Shown: positions 17,088 to 25,737, counted from the stretch's first letter. The stretch is DNA of 64,000 nucleotides from Nonomuraea jabiensis (GCF_014204795.1 NZ_JACHMB010000001.1:5902501-5966500), one strand, 5' to 3'. The notes: generated by a model not told the origin, from the sequence alone. A program made the numbers and translations.

Positions 17088-18605
17088 TCAGCGGGACCAG
17101 GAGCGCTGGACGGCGTCGTGGACGCGGCGGCGGGCCGGGGGAGGCACGTCGCCATCGGCCGCCACCGGGAGGGCGGGCCGCGCGGGCGGCACGAGCACGG
17201 CGGACTCCTCGTCCGTCACCGGCCGTTCGATCTCGGTGAACGCGCCGTCCGCGCCGCGCACGATCACGCCGGTCTCCACCCCGTGCGCCACCGTGTGCCG
17301 GTCGCGCGCCAGCAGCCCGAGGCAGATCCTGCGGGCGATCACGAACCCCAGCACCGGCCCCGCGACCACCAGGGCCCGGAAGATCCACGTGGTCGCGTAG
17401 AGCGAGATGTGGAAGGTCGAGGAGAGCAGGTCGTTGCCGCCGGCCAGCCAGAGCACGCCGTAGTAGACGATCCCCGCGACCCCGAGGCCCACCCGGACCG
17501 GCGCCTCGCGCGGCCGGTCCAGCAGGTGGTGGATCGCGTGGTCCCGGGTGATCCACCGCTCCACGAACGGGTACACCGCCAGCGCCGTGAACAGCAGTCC
17601 GGGCGCCCCCAGGGCCGGGATCAGCACGCTCATGGTCACCGTGTGCCCGAAGACCGTGAACTCCCACGGCGGCATGATCCGCAGCGCGCCTTCGAGGAAG
17701 CCCATGTACCAGTCGGGCTGCGAGCCGGCGCTGACCGTGCTGGGCGCGTACGGGCCGTACAGCCAGATGGGGTTGACCTGGAACACCGTGGCCAGCGCCG
17801 CCACCACCGCGAGCACCCACAGGAAGAACACCGTCGTCTTGGCCAGGAACGCCGGGAAGAACGGCGCGCCCCGCACCACCCCGTCGTTCAGCCCCTTGGC
17901 CCTGAACTGGGTGTGCGTCTGCCGCCACGTGAGCACCACCGCGTGCAGCGGCAGGAGCACGAGCAGCAGCCCGGGGATCAGCAGCACGTGCAGGCTGAAC
18001 AGCCGGGAGATGATGTCCTCGCCGGGGAACTCGCCGCCGAACAGGAACATCGCCAGGTACGTGCCCACCAGCGGCACCGAGATCGTGACCCCGTGCAGGA
18101 TCCGCAGCCCCGCGCCGGACAGCAGGTCGTCGGGGAGCGAATATCCGAACAATCCGTTGAGCATCACCAGCCCGAACAGGGCCACGCCGATCAGCCAGTT
18201 CAGGTCGCGCGGCTTGCGGAAGGCGCCGGTGAAGAAGTTGCGCAGCAGGTGGATGACGATGGCGCCCAGGAAGACGAGGGTGGCCCAGTGGTGCATCTGC
18301 CGCATCAGCAGGCCGCCGCGCACCTCGAAGCTGATGTCCAGCGTGGAGGCGTACGCCTGGCTCATCTGGACCCCGCGCAGCGGCACGTAGGCGCCGTCGT
18401 AGACCACTTCCTCCATGGTCGGCTTGAAGAAGAACGTGAGGAAGACTCCCGTGAGCAGGACGACCACGAACGCGTACAGCGCGATCTCGCCCAGCAGGAA
18501 GGTCCAGTGATCGGGAAAGACCTTCCGCATCGCCTTCTTCAGGAACCCGGCCCCGCCGATCCGATCGTCGAGCGCCTGGGCCAGTGAGCTGACCTTCATC
18601 GTCAC
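17088..18605 (-). CDS. Cytochrome b subunit (QcrB-like), stand-alone copy
   Basis: This membrane protein of about 505 residues matches the cytochrome b of actinobacterial bc1 complexes. Heme-ligand histidines are visible in MHHWATLVFLGAIVIHLL and in RLFSLHVLLIPGLLLVLLPLH, and a PDWY quinone-site variant appears as SQPDWYMGFLEG. Eight or more membrane helices are seen. The normal partners (Rieske protein and cytochrome c) are not next to it, so it is an isolated paralog. Either the GTG at 18605 or the ATG at 18599 could be the start; GGCGGGG fits the ATG better. It may exchange with the main subunit or act in another redox chain. Confidence 0.9.
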   Translation of the reverse strand: MTMKVSSLAQALDDRIGGAGFLKKAMRKVFPDHWTFLLGEIALYAFVVVLLTGVFLTFFFKPTMEEVVYDGAYVPLRGVQMSQAYASTLDISFEVRGGLLMRQMHHWATLVFLGAIVIHLLRNFFTGAFRKPRDLNWLIGVALFGLVMLNGLFGYSLPDDLLSGAGLRILHGVTISVPLVGTYLAMFLFGGEFPGEDIISRLFSLHVLLIPGLLLVLLPLHAVVLTWRQTHTQFRAKGLNDGVVRGAPFFPAFLAKTTVFFLWVLAVVAALATVFQVNPIWLYGPYAPSTVSAGSQPDWYMGFLEGALRIMPPWEFTVFGHTVTMSVLIPALGAPGLLFTALAVYPFVERWITRDHAIHHLLDRPREAPVRVGLGVAGIVYYGVLWLAGGNDLLSSTFHISLYATTWIFRALVVAGPVLGFVIARRICLGLLARDRHTVAHGVETGVIVRGADGAFTEIERPVTDEESAVLVPPARPALPVAADGDVPPPARRRVHDAVQRSWSR

Positions 18606-18667
18606 CCCGCCTATGACTGGATGGGTATGTCACAGACAAGACGGAATGGGGCGGGAAAATGTGACAG

Positions 18668-19297
18668 TCAGGCGAAACGTTCTACGGTGACCGGAATCAG
18701 GCCCTGCTCGCGGATCGCCTGCCGGTGGTGGTCCAGCAGCGCCCCGAGCAGGCCCGCCGGGGCGCTCCCGAGGCGTACGGTCACGTCCACGCACCACGCG
18801 ATGCCCGCGCCGATGCTGCGCAGCTCCCAGGCGAAACCGTCGCCCGACGCCCGGCCCGCCACGCGCGGGTCGTCGGCGGGCTCCAGGCGCAGGGCCGCGC
18901 GGGCGTTCGCCAGGCCGTCCGCGTCGAAGTCGCCCGCGAACAGGATGCGGTAGCGGCGCGCGTCCGGCGACGAGCCCAGGTCGAGCGGGGCGGCCGTGGG
19001 CAGGGGCTGGCGCTGCCGGAAGAGCCCGCGCAGCCGCTCCTCCTCGGGCAGCTCGCCCCCGCCGAGCCGCGCGTACGCCCGCGCCGCCGCGCGCCGGTCC
19101 ACCGGGGTCGCCAGCGCGCGGAGCCGGGCGTCGGAGCGCAGCTCGCGGCTCACGTCGGGGGAGGGGTACCACCTGCCGCTCTCCGGGCTCCACCCGGCGC
19201 TGTCGATGCCGGCGGCGGTGTAGTCCTGGTGGAGGGCGAACTCCTCCACGAGGATTCCGTCGGGGCCGGAGATCAGGTAGTAGTCCATCCGCCCCAT
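18668..19297 (-). CDS. Hypothetical protein, about 209 aa
   Basis: I do not recognise this family. The N-terminus reads MGRMDYYLISGPDGILVEEF. The middle holds short charged helices (LPEEERLRGLFRQRQ), and the C-terminal half has alternating strands (YRILFAGDFDAD, WCVDVTVRLG). There is no signal peptide or membrane helix. The start is uncertain: ATGs at 19297 and 19288 are both possible, and an earlier GTG/ATG at 19372 would add a basic, unconserved-looking tail. Codon bias is like that of its neighbours, which supports a real gene. It is divergent from the L,D-transpeptidase. Confidence 0.65.
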   Translation of the reverse strand: MGRMDYYLISGPDGILVEEFALHQDYTAAGIDSAGWSPESGRWYPSPDVSRELRSDARLRALATPVDRRAAARAYARLGGGELPEEERLRGLFRQRQPLPTAAPLDLGSSPDARRYRILFAGDFDADGLANARAALRLEPADDPRVAGRASGDGFAWELRSIGAGIAWCVDVTVRLGSAPAGLLGALLDHHRQAIREQGLIPVTVERFA

Positions 19298-19438
19298 GAT
19301 TGTCCGGGGCGGAGGGCACGGCAATCTCCCACGCGCGCCGCATGCCCGCAGCCGTCGGGGGCAGAACTGCACGGGGCTATAGAAATGCCGTCGTAATGTG
19401 AAATGTCCCTATTTGTCAGGTTCTGGGAGGCATCAGCG

Positions 19439-20626
19439 ATGCGGAACGGCCGGACCCTACTCGCCGGCACCTTCGCCACGGCCCTGCTCCTCGTCGCCGG
19501 CTGCAGCTCGGACGGCTCGGGCGGCGGCCCGGGCGCGCCCGCCAAGTCGCAGGAGCAGGGCCCGGTGGCCAAGCTGTCGATCACCCCGGCGAACGGCACG
19601 AAGAAGGTGGCCCCCGACACGGGGGTCAGCGTCAAGGCCACCGACGGCAAGGTCACCAAGCTCACCGTCGCCGACGCCAAGGGCCGCGAGGTACGCGGAG
19701 CCCTGGGCGCGGACGGGACGTGGCGTCCCGCGTGGCCGTTGCGGCCCTCGACGGCGTACACGGTGAGCGCGCAGGCCACCGGCACGGACGGCAAGCCCGT
19801 CACCGCGCGGTCCACGTTCACCACGCTCAAGCCGAAGCGGGTGCTGGAGAGCGGCATGTCCCCGCTGGACGGTGAGAAGGTCGGGGTCGGCATGCCCGTC
19901 CAGCTCCTGCTGTCGCAGCCCGTGACGGCCAGGAGCGACCGGGCCGCGGTCGAGCGGTCGCTGGAGGTGCGGATGTCCAAGCCGGTCGAGGGCGCGTGGA
20001 GCTGGGTGAGCGACCGCGAGGTCCAGTTCAGGCCGCGCGAGTACTGGCCGGTCGGGGAGAAGGTCACGGTGGTCGCGCACCTGGCCGGGCTGCGGGCGGG
20101 GCGGGACGTGTGGGGCACGAAGGACCGCAGCCTGACGTTCACGGTCGGTGACGAGCACATCACCAAGGTCAGCAACGCCACCCACGAGGCGGTGGTGCGG
20201 AAGAACGGCGAGGTCGTCAAGACCATCCCGGTCAGCCTGGGCAAGCCCGGGGACGACAGCTGGTCCGGCGTCATGATCGCTCAGGAGAAGGCCGCGGAGA
20301 CCATCATGGACTCGGCCACCATCGGCAAGCCTGGCGAATACCGCATCCGCACCAAGTGGAACGTCCGGATGACCTACAGCGGCACCTTCTTCCACGCCGC
20401 CCCCTGGTCGACCGGTGCGCAGGGCAACAGCAACGTCAGCCACGGCTGCGTCAACGCCAGCCCGGCCAACGCCCGCTGGTTCTACGAGTTCACCCAGCGA
20501 GGGGACATCATCGAGGTCAAGGGCACCTCGCGGAAGCTGCAGTTCGGCAACGGGCCGACGCCGTGGGCGAAGTCGTGGGACGACTGGCTGGCGGGCAGCG
20601 CCCTGGGCAAGCCGATCAATGGCTAG
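19439..20626 (+). CDS. L,D-transpeptidase lipoprotein (YkuD, LdtMt2-like)
   Basis: This exported cell-wall enzyme of 395 residues forms 3-3 cross-links in peptidoglycan. The signal ends in a lipobox LLLVAGC, so it is a lipoprotein. Two Ig-like domains follow (about 50-130 and 135-250), then the YkuD catalytic domain, where the active-site motif is HGCVN in NVSHGCVNASPANA and an upstream His lies in TFFHAAPWS. This order matches mycobacterial Ldt enzymes. GGGAGG lies eight bases before the ATG at 19439; a start at 19403 would place extra residues before the signal peptide. The gene stands alone. Confidence 0.94.
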   Translation: MRNGRTLLAGTFATALLLVAGCSSDGSGGGPGAPAKSQEQGPVAKLSITPANGTKKVAPDTGVSVKATDGKVTKLTVADAKGREVRGALGADGTWRPAWPLRPSTAYTVSAQATGTDGKPVTARSTFTTLKPKRVLESGMSPLDGEKVGVGMPVQLLLSQPVTARSDRAAVERSLEVRMSKPVEGAWSWVSDREVQFRPREYWPVGEKVTVVAHLAGLRAGRDVWGTKDRSLTFTVGDEHITKVSNATHEAVVRKNGEVVKTIPVSLGKPGDDSWSGVMIAQEKAAETIMDSATIGKPGEYRIRTKWNVRMTYSGTFFHAAPWSTGAQGNSNVSHGCVNASPANARWFYEFTQRGDIIEVKGTSRKLQFGNGPTPWAKSWDDWLAGSALGKPING

Positions 20627-20746
20627 TCGCCCTGTTTACGTCACCATCCGGGCCGGGCATGGTCTGGGAGGCACACTGGAAGTGTCATCACCTTCGAGGG
20701 AAGGGCGTTGTGATACTGCGTGCCGAATGACGGAATCGGACGGGGA

Positions 20747-20824
20747 ATGGCCCGGCTTCCCGCCGTGGCCCTGTGGCTGCTGATCTGGGTCCTGAACGCC
20801 TACGAGTTCCTGCTGACGATCTAG
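20747..20824 (+). CDS. Possible 25-residue membrane peptide
   Basis: A short frame begins with ATG at 20747, has CGGGGA directly upstream and ends with TAG at 20822. It encodes a single hydrophobic helix (VALWLLIWVLNAYEFLLT) with an Arg near the N-terminus, a typical single-pass small protein. It ends at the stop codon of the convergent response regulator, overlapping it by four bases. No homolog is known to me. Its composition is much more hydrophobic than expected by chance, but expression is unproven. Confidence 0.4.
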   Translation: MARLPAVALWLLIWVLNAYEFLLTI

Positions 20825-21576
20825 GCGCCCGTCCCCGGGACCACCAGGCCGGACTCGTACGCGACGACGACCAGCTGCGCCCTGTCGCGCACGCCGAGCT
20901 TGGTCATCGACCTGCTCACGTGGGTCTTGGCGGTGGCACCGCTGATCACCAGGTGCTCGGCGATCTCCTCGTTGGACATGCCCCGGGCCACCAGGGTCAC
21001 GATCTCGCGCTCGCGGCCGGTCAGGCGGTCGAGGCCGGGCGCGGGGGTGGGCCGGGGAGGGGTGCTGACGTACTCCTCGATGAGGCGGCGGGTCACCGAG
21101 GGCGACAGGAGCGCGTCGCCGCGGGCGGCCACCCGCACCGACTGGAGCAGGTCGCCGGGCTCGATGTCCTTGAGCAGGAAGCCGCTGGCCCCGGCCCGGA
21201 GGGCGGCGAAGACGTACTCGTCGAGCGCGTAGTTGGTGAGGATGACCACGCGGACGCCGTCGAGGTCGGGGGCGGCGCCTATCCTGCGGGTGGCCTGGAT
21301 GCCGTCGAGCAGCGGCATGCGCACGTCGAGCAGCGCCACGTCCGGGAGCAGGCGCCTGGCCAGCTCCACGGCCTCCACGCCGTTGGCCGCCTCGCCGACC
21401 ACGGTGATGTCGTCGGTGAGCTCCAGCAGCGCCCGGAAACCCGCCCGGATCAGCGGCTGGTCGTCCGCCAGCAGAACCCTGATCACCCCTGGACCCGCCG
21501 TCACGCCGGGCCCACCGCCCGCCCCGTCGGACGCCGTCATGCCGGGACCGTCACCGCCCCCATCGGCCCTCGTCAT
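20821..21576 (-). CDS. NarL/LuxR-family response regulator
   Basis: The receiver domain holds the acidic pair in VLLADDQPLIRAG, the phosphoacceptor Asp in VALLDVRMP and the conserved Lys in FLLKDIEPG. The C-terminal LuxR helix-turn-helix reads LTGREREIVTLVARGMSNEEIAEHL. It is co-transcribed with the histidine kinase upstream (ATGA overlap at 21573-21576). The start is uncertain because a 36-bp repeat creates in-frame start codons at 21576, 21540 and 21504, followed by a GTG at 21486 right before the receiver domain. The length given uses the coupled ATG at 21576. The regulon is unknown. Confidence 0.92.
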   Translation of the reverse strand: MTRADGGGDGPGMTASDGAGGGPGVTAGPGVIRVLLADDQPLIRAGFRALLELTDDITVVGEAANGVEAVELARRLLPDVALLDVRMPLLDGIQATRRIGAAPDLDGVRVVILTNYALDEYVFAALRAGASGFLLKDIEPGDLLQSVRVAARGDALLSPSVTRRLIEEYVSTPPRPTPAPGLDRLTGREREIVTLVARGMSNEEIAEHLVISGATAKTHVSRSMTKLGVRDRAQLVVVAYESGLVVPGTGA

Positions 21577-21578
21577 GC
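21484..21578. repeat. 36-bp repeat with multiple start codons at the kinase/regulator junction
   Basis: On the minus strand the motif GGTCCCGGCATGACG and variants recur at 36, 36 and 18 bp spacing. Each copy has an in-frame ATG or GTG for the response regulator. The translated tail is Gly/Asp-rich (DGGGDGPG, DGAGGGPG) and unlike the receiver fold. Confidence 0.7.
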
Positions 21579-22694
21579 CGGGACCCGGACGGGCAGCTCG
21601 GCGCGGACCGCGAAGCCGCCGTTCTCGTGGGGGCCCGCGGTGAGCGAGCCGCCGATGGCGACCGCGCGCTCGCGCATCCCGATCAACCCCATCCCCGGCC
21701 CGGCGGTGCCCGCCTCGCCGTCGTTCTCCACCCGCAGCACGATCCGCGCCGGATCGTATTCGACCGCGACCGTGACCGTCGCGGCGCCCGCGTGGCGCAG
21801 CACGTTGGTCAGCGCCTCCTGGGCGATGCGGTACGCGGCCCGGTCCACCTCGGGCGGCAGCGCGTACGGCGTGCCGGCCACGGTGTGCGCCACCCGCAGC
21901 CCCGCGCTCTCGGCCCTGGAGACCAGGCGCGGCAGCCTGGACAGCCCCGCCTCCTCCGGCTCGCTCTGGCGCAGCACGCCCAGCGTGGCCCGCAGCTCGC
22001 GCATCGCCTCGTGCCCCGACTCCTTGATCGCGGCCAGCGACTCCCTGGCCCGCGCCGGGTCGCGCTCCAGCAACTGCATGGCCACCGCCACCTGGACGTT
22101 GACCACGGAGATGCTGTGGGTGAGCGAGTCGTGCAGCTCCTGCGCGATCCACAGCCGCTCCTCGCCGGCCCGGCGCAGCGCCGCCTCCTCACGGGTGCGC
22201 TCGGCCTCCTCGGCGCGCTGCTCCACGGCCCGCAGGTAAGCCCGGCGGTGCCCGGCCAGCTCGCCGATCACCACCATGGCCACCAGCCACCCGCTCAGCA
22301 GCCCCGTCCAGCTCCCCGGGGGCGGATCGTCCTCGGCGATCGCCATGAGCCCGTACACGCCCGCGGCCAGCGCCACCGACAGCCAGATCGCCGCCCTGCG
22401 GCGGCCGAGCGCGGCCAGCGTGTAGATCGAGGCCAGCGCGGGCGCGGAGGTGAACACGCCCGGGTAGTGCAGCGCGTAGTAGACGACCCCGGCGGCCGCC
22501 GCGACCACGCCCGCCGCCAGCGGCGCGGTGCGCCGGAAGGCCAGCGTCAGCGACGCGACCACGATCAGCGTCAGGCCCATCGGGTCGAGCGGGCGCTCCA
22601 GCGGGCCGGTCCACGAGAGGTTCGCGTACGTCCCTCCCGTGATCGCCGCCAGGGCGGCCGCCGCGACGAGGGCGTCCGTTCTCCGGCTGTCCAT
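21573..22694 (-). CDS. Sensor histidine kinase (HisKA_3 type)
   Basis: This 373-residue membrane kinase has four to six hydrophobic helices in the first 150 residues, then a coiled region (RAVEQRAEEAERTREEAALRR) and the dimerisation helix with the phosphoacceptor His in ELHDSLTHSISVV. The HATPase domain has an N-box region AQEALTNVLRHA and a G-box GMGLIGMRERA. It would phosphorylate the adjacent LuxR-type regulator, whose gene overlaps its stop. The start at ATG 22694 has only a weak ribosome site; longer frames upstream are shadows. Its sensing part lacks a large extracellular loop, so it may sense membrane or cell-envelope state. Confidence 0.92.
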   Translation of the reverse strand: MDSRRTDALVAAAALAAITGGTYANLSWTGPLERPLDPMGLTLIVVASLTLAFRRTAPLAAGVVAAAAGVVYYALHYPGVFTSAPALASIYTLAALGRRRAAIWLSVALAAGVYGLMAIAEDDPPPGSWTGLLSGWLVAMVVIGELAGHRRAYLRAVEQRAEEAERTREEAALRRAGEERLWIAQELHDSLTHSISVVNVQVAVAMQLLERDPARARESLAAIKESGHEAMRELRATLGVLRQSEPEEAGLSRLPRLVSRAESAGLRVAHTVAGTPYALPPEVDRAAYRIAQEALTNVLRHAGAATVTVAVEYDPARIVLRVENDGEAGTAGPGMGLIGMRERAVAIGGSLTAGPHENGGFAVRAELPVRVPA

Positions 22695-22733
22695 GCTGAC
22701 AAGGTAGGCGACCGGGCCCGGGCCGGTCGTCGC

Positions 22734-22831
22734 CCCACGGTCGTATGTTCGCGGCCCTGGTGCAGGCCAGGCGTCATCCCACGGTCGTACGTCCGCGGCC
22801 CCGGACGGGCGGCGTACTCCACGGGGCGTAT
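22734..22831. promoter_or_regulatory. Array of three direct repeats in the divergent kinase/DoxX-like gap
   Basis: Two 27-bp copies (22734-22760 and 22778-22804) share 24 of 27 bases, starting CCCACGGTCGTA. A third, weaker copy (TCCACGGGGCGTATG) starts at 22818. The spacing of 40-44 bp, about four helix turns, fits cooperative binding by a regulator such as the adjacent LuxR-type protein. Confidence 0.5.
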
Positions 22832-22891
22832 GCCGGGAAGCCCTCCCCCGTGGGACGCGGCTCCAGGGGGCCTGCCTGGAGCATTCCGTGC

Positions 22892-23332
22892 ATGACCGCA
22901 ACACCCTCCCCTCCACCCGGCTGGATCGTCTGGTCGCTGCGGGTGCTCGCCACCGCGCACCTGGCCGGAGTGCTCGGGCAGGCCGCGCTGGCCGGGTTCT
23001 TCGCCACCGGCGACGTCGACCTGCTGGCCTGGCACCAGAACAACGCCGGGTTCACGCACGCCCTGCTCTACCTGCAGCTGGTGGCGGCCGTCCTGCTGTG
23101 GCGGCCGGGGCGGGGGCCGGGCCGGCCCGCTCTGGCCAGCCTGGGGCTCGTGGCGCTGGAGACGGCGCAGGTGGCGCTGGGGCAGTGGCGGGTGCTGGGG
23201 CTGCACTTCCCGATCGGCATGGCGATCTTCGGGCTGTCCGCCGTCTTCACCGTCTGGACCTGGCGGGCGTTCCGCCGCCGCGGAGCCGGCGCGGACGTCT
23301 CAGCCGGCGCCGACCGCCCGAGCGCCGCATGA
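22892..23332 (+). CDS. Small integral membrane protein (four helices)
   Basis: This 146-residue protein has four hydrophobic segments: WIVWSLRVLATAHLAGVLGQ, a middle pair around FTHALLYLQLVAAVLLW and LASLGLVALETAQVAL, and MAIFGLSAVFTVWTW. It looks like the small four-helix membrane proteins found next to redox enzymes in actinobacteria, but I cannot name a family. The ATG at 22892 is used; GGAG lies ten bases upstream. Its stop overlaps the ATG of the multicopper oxidase gene (ATGA at 23329-23332), so the two are expressed together and may act together at the membrane. Confidence 0.75.
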   Translation: MTATPSPPPGWIVWSLRVLATAHLAGVLGQAALAGFFATGDVDLLAWHQNNAGFTHALLYLQLVAAVLLWRPGRGPGRPALASLGLVALETAQVALGQWRVLGLHFPIGMAIFGLSAVFTVWTWRAFRRRGAGADVSAGADRPSAA

Positions 23333-24783
23333 GCGCCCTGACCAGGCGAGGGTTCCTCGGGGTGCTGGGCGGGGCCGCGCTGGCCGCCGCCGGGTGCGCC
23401 GAGATCTCGGGAGAGCTGCTGCGCAGCCGGCTCACCCTGCCCCGGCCGTTCACCGTGCCGCTCCCGATCCCCGAGGTCGCCCGCCCGGTACGCCCCGGCC
23501 GCTACGAGGTGACGCAGCGGGCCGCCCGGATCGAGATCATCCCCGGCACCACCACCGAGGTCCTGGGCTACGGCGGGACGTTCCCCGGGCCCACGTTCGA
23601 CCTGCGGCGCGGCAGCCGCGTCACGGTCGCCGTGCGCAACGAGCTGAGCGTGCCCACCTCCACCCACCTGCACGGCGGCGTCACTCCGCCCGGCTCCGAC
23701 GGCTACCCCACCGACCTCGTGGCACCCGGAGGCGGCGCGAAGGACTACGACTACCCGCTGGAGCAGCGGGCCGCCACGCTGTGGTACCACGACCACCGGA
23801 TGGACTTCACCGGGCCGCAGGTGTGGCGGGGGCTGGCCGGGATGGCGCTGGTGCGCGACGAGGAGGAGGACGCGCTGCCGCTGCCGAGAGACGAGCGGGA
23901 GCTGCCGTTGATGATCTGCGACCGGGCGTTCGACGAGGACGGCTCCTTCCGGTACCCGAGCCCGCCCGGCGCCGGTCACGCCGGTCACCGAGGTCACATG
24001 ATCCCGGTCGGGGGCGACTACATGGAGGGCGTCGAGGGCGACGTGATCCTCGTCAACGGGGCGCCCTGGCCGGTGGCCGAGGTGACGGCCACCCGCTACC
24101 GGCTGCGGCTGCTGAACGCCTCGAACGCCCGCCGCTACCGGCTCCGGCTCGCCCCCGGCGGCCGGTTCACGCAGATCGGGAGCGACTCCGGCCTGCTGGC
24201 CGCGCCCGTCACGCACGACGAGCTCCCGATCTCGCCGGGCGAGCGGTACGACGTGGTGGTGGACTTCTCCGCCTACCCCGTGGGCAGCGCGGTCACCCTC
24301 GTCAACACCCTCGCCGGCGGCCCCGCCCGCAACGTCATGCGCTTCGTCGTCGCCCGCCGGGCCGCCGACGACACCGCCGTACCGGCCGTGCTGTCCCGCC
24401 CGCCCGGGCGCGTGGCGCCCGTGACCACCCGCGGGTTCGACTTCCGCAGATCGTCGGAGGGGGTCTGGACGATCAACGGCCGCCCCTACCGGCCCGGCGT
24501 CCCGCTGGCCCGCCCCCGGCTGGGCACCGCCGAGGTCTGGCGCCTGTCCAGCGACTTCCACCACCCCGTACACGTCCACCTGGCCCATTTCCTGGTGCTG
24601 GCCAGGAACGGCCGGGCCCCCGCCGCCTCGGACGCGGGGTGGAAGGACACCGTGGACGTGCGCCCGTACGAGGTGGTGGACGTGCTGGCCCGCTTCGACG
24701 GCCACCGCGGCCGGTACATGCTCCACTGCCACAACCTGGAGCACGAGGACATGGCGATGATGGCCGACTTCGAGGTGATCTGA
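23329..24783 (+). CDS. Multicopper oxidase, Tat-exported lipoprotein type
   Basis: This 484-residue enzyme oxidises substrates such as Cu(I), phenols or bilirubin-like compounds with reduction of O2 to water. All four copper motifs are visible: THLHGG, WYHDH, HPVHVHLAHF and HCHNLEHEDMAMM. The N-terminus has a twin-arginine signal (TRRGFLGVLGG) followed by a Cys in AAAGC that could be a lipobox. It resembles CueO/bilirubin oxidase-like or FtsP-type proteins with three cupredoxin domains. The stop/start overlap with the small membrane protein upstream indicates one operon. The physiological substrate is not shown. Confidence 0.93.
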   Translation: MSALTRRGFLGVLGGAALAAAGCAEISGELLRSRLTLPRPFTVPLPIPEVARPVRPGRYEVTQRAARIEIIPGTTTEVLGYGGTFPGPTFDLRRGSRVTVAVRNELSVPTSTHLHGGVTPPGSDGYPTDLVAPGGGAKDYDYPLEQRAATLWYHDHRMDFTGPQVWRGLAGMALVRDEEEDALPLPRDERELPLMICDRAFDEDGSFRYPSPPGAGHAGHRGHMIPVGGDYMEGVEGDVILVNGAPWPVAEVTATRYRLRLLNASNARRYRLRLAPGGRFTQIGSDSGLLAAPVTHDELPISPGERYDVVVDFSAYPVGSAVTLVNTLAGGPARNVMRFVVARRAADDTAVPAVLSRPPGRVAPVTTRGFDFRRSSEGVWTINGRPYRPGVPLARPRLGTAEVWRLSSDFHHPVHVHLAHFLVLARNGRAPAASDAGWKDTVDVRPYEVVDVLARFDGHRGRYMLHCHNLEHEDMAMMADFEVI

Positions 24784-24819
24784 CCCGCCAGAAGCCTGCC
24801 CGGCCGGGTAGGGAAGACT

Positions 24820-24841
24820 CTCATCAGACTCGTCTGATGAG
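24820..24841. promoter_or_regulatory. Perfect 22-bp palindrome upstream of the FAH gene
   Basis: CTCATCAGAC and its exact complement are separated by two bases. The element ends 14 bp before the ATG at 24856 and just before the AGGAGCA ribosome site, so it would overlap the transcription start or leader. No regulator gene is adjacent. Confidence 0.65.
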
Positions 24842-24855
24842 AATGAGGAGCAGGC

Positions 24856-25731
24856 ATGCACATCGTACGGTTCGTCAGCCCTTTGACCGACGCTCCCGCG
24901 GTCGGCGTCGACGACGGCGAGCAGGTGGTGGAGCTGGCCGGCGTCACGACCGTGGCCGAGCTGCTGCGGCTCCCGGTCGAGGGGCTGCGCGAGCGGCTGG
25001 CGGGGGTGGACGGGCCGGGCCACCCGTCCGCGTCCGTGCGGCGGCTCGCGCCGGTGGACGGGCTGATGGAGGTCTGGGCGGCCGGCGTGACGTACCGGCG
25101 CTCGCGCGAGGCGCGGGTGCTGGAGAGCGAGCGCGCCGCCGACGTGTACGAGCTGGTCTACGACGCCGAGCGCCCGGAGCTGTTCTTCAAGTCGGTGGCC
25201 TGGAAGGTCTCAGGTGACGGCGGGCGCATCGCGGTGCGGTCGGACTCCGAGATCGACGTGCCGGAGCCGGAGCTCGGCCTGGTGCTGAACACGGCCGGGG
25301 AGATCGCCGGCTACACGGTCGTCGACGACGTGAGCTCGCGCACCATCGAGGGCGTCAACCCGCTGTACCTGCCGCAGGCCAAGATCTACCTGGGCGCGTG
25401 CGCGGTCGGCCCGGCGATCAGGCCGGTGTGGGAGGTGTCCGACCCGTACGCGCTGGACATCACGCTCACGATCGCCAGGGGCGGCGAGACGGTGTGGGAC
25501 GGCAAGGCGTCCACGTCGGGCCTGCACCGGCGCCTCGACGAGCTGGCGGGCTACCTGTTCCGCGCCGACTCCTTCCCCGACGGCGCCGTGCTGGCCACCG
25601 GCACCAGCCTGGTGCCCGACCTGCCGTTCACGCTGCAGGACGGCGACGCGGTGACGATCGGCATCGCCGAGGTCGGCACCCTGACGACCACCGTGGTCAG
25701 GGGCCTGGAGGCCATGCGCCGCCCGGTGTGA
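24856..25731 (+). CDS. Fumarylacetoacetate hydrolase (FAH) family protein
   Basis: This 291-residue protein belongs to the FAH superfamily, whose members hydrolyse or decarboxylate beta-diketo acids with a divalent metal. The metal-site acid is in DVPEPELGLVL, and the family segment YTVVDDVSSRTIEG follows. The N-terminal 75 residues form a small extra domain. Members with this N-terminal shape include dehydratases or isomerases for sugar acids such as 2-keto-3-deoxy sugar derivatives, so the exact reaction is open. AGGAGCA precedes the ATG. The gene is a single transcript between a palindromic operator and a strong bidirectional terminator. Confidence 0.88.
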   Translation: MHIVRFVSPLTDAPAVGVDDGEQVVELAGVTTVAELLRLPVEGLRERLAGVDGPGHPSASVRRLAPVDGLMEVWAAGVTYRRSREARVLESERAADVYELVYDAERPELFFKSVAWKVSGDGGRIAVRSDSEIDVPEPELGLVLNTAGEIAGYTVVDDVSSRTIEGVNPLYLPQAKIYLGACAVGPAIRPVWEVSDPYALDITLTIARGGETVWDGKASTSGLHRRLDELAGYLFRADSFPDGAVLATGTSLVPDLPFTLQDGDAVTIGIAEVGTLTTTVVRGLEAMRRPV

Positions 25732-25737
25732 GCCCCG

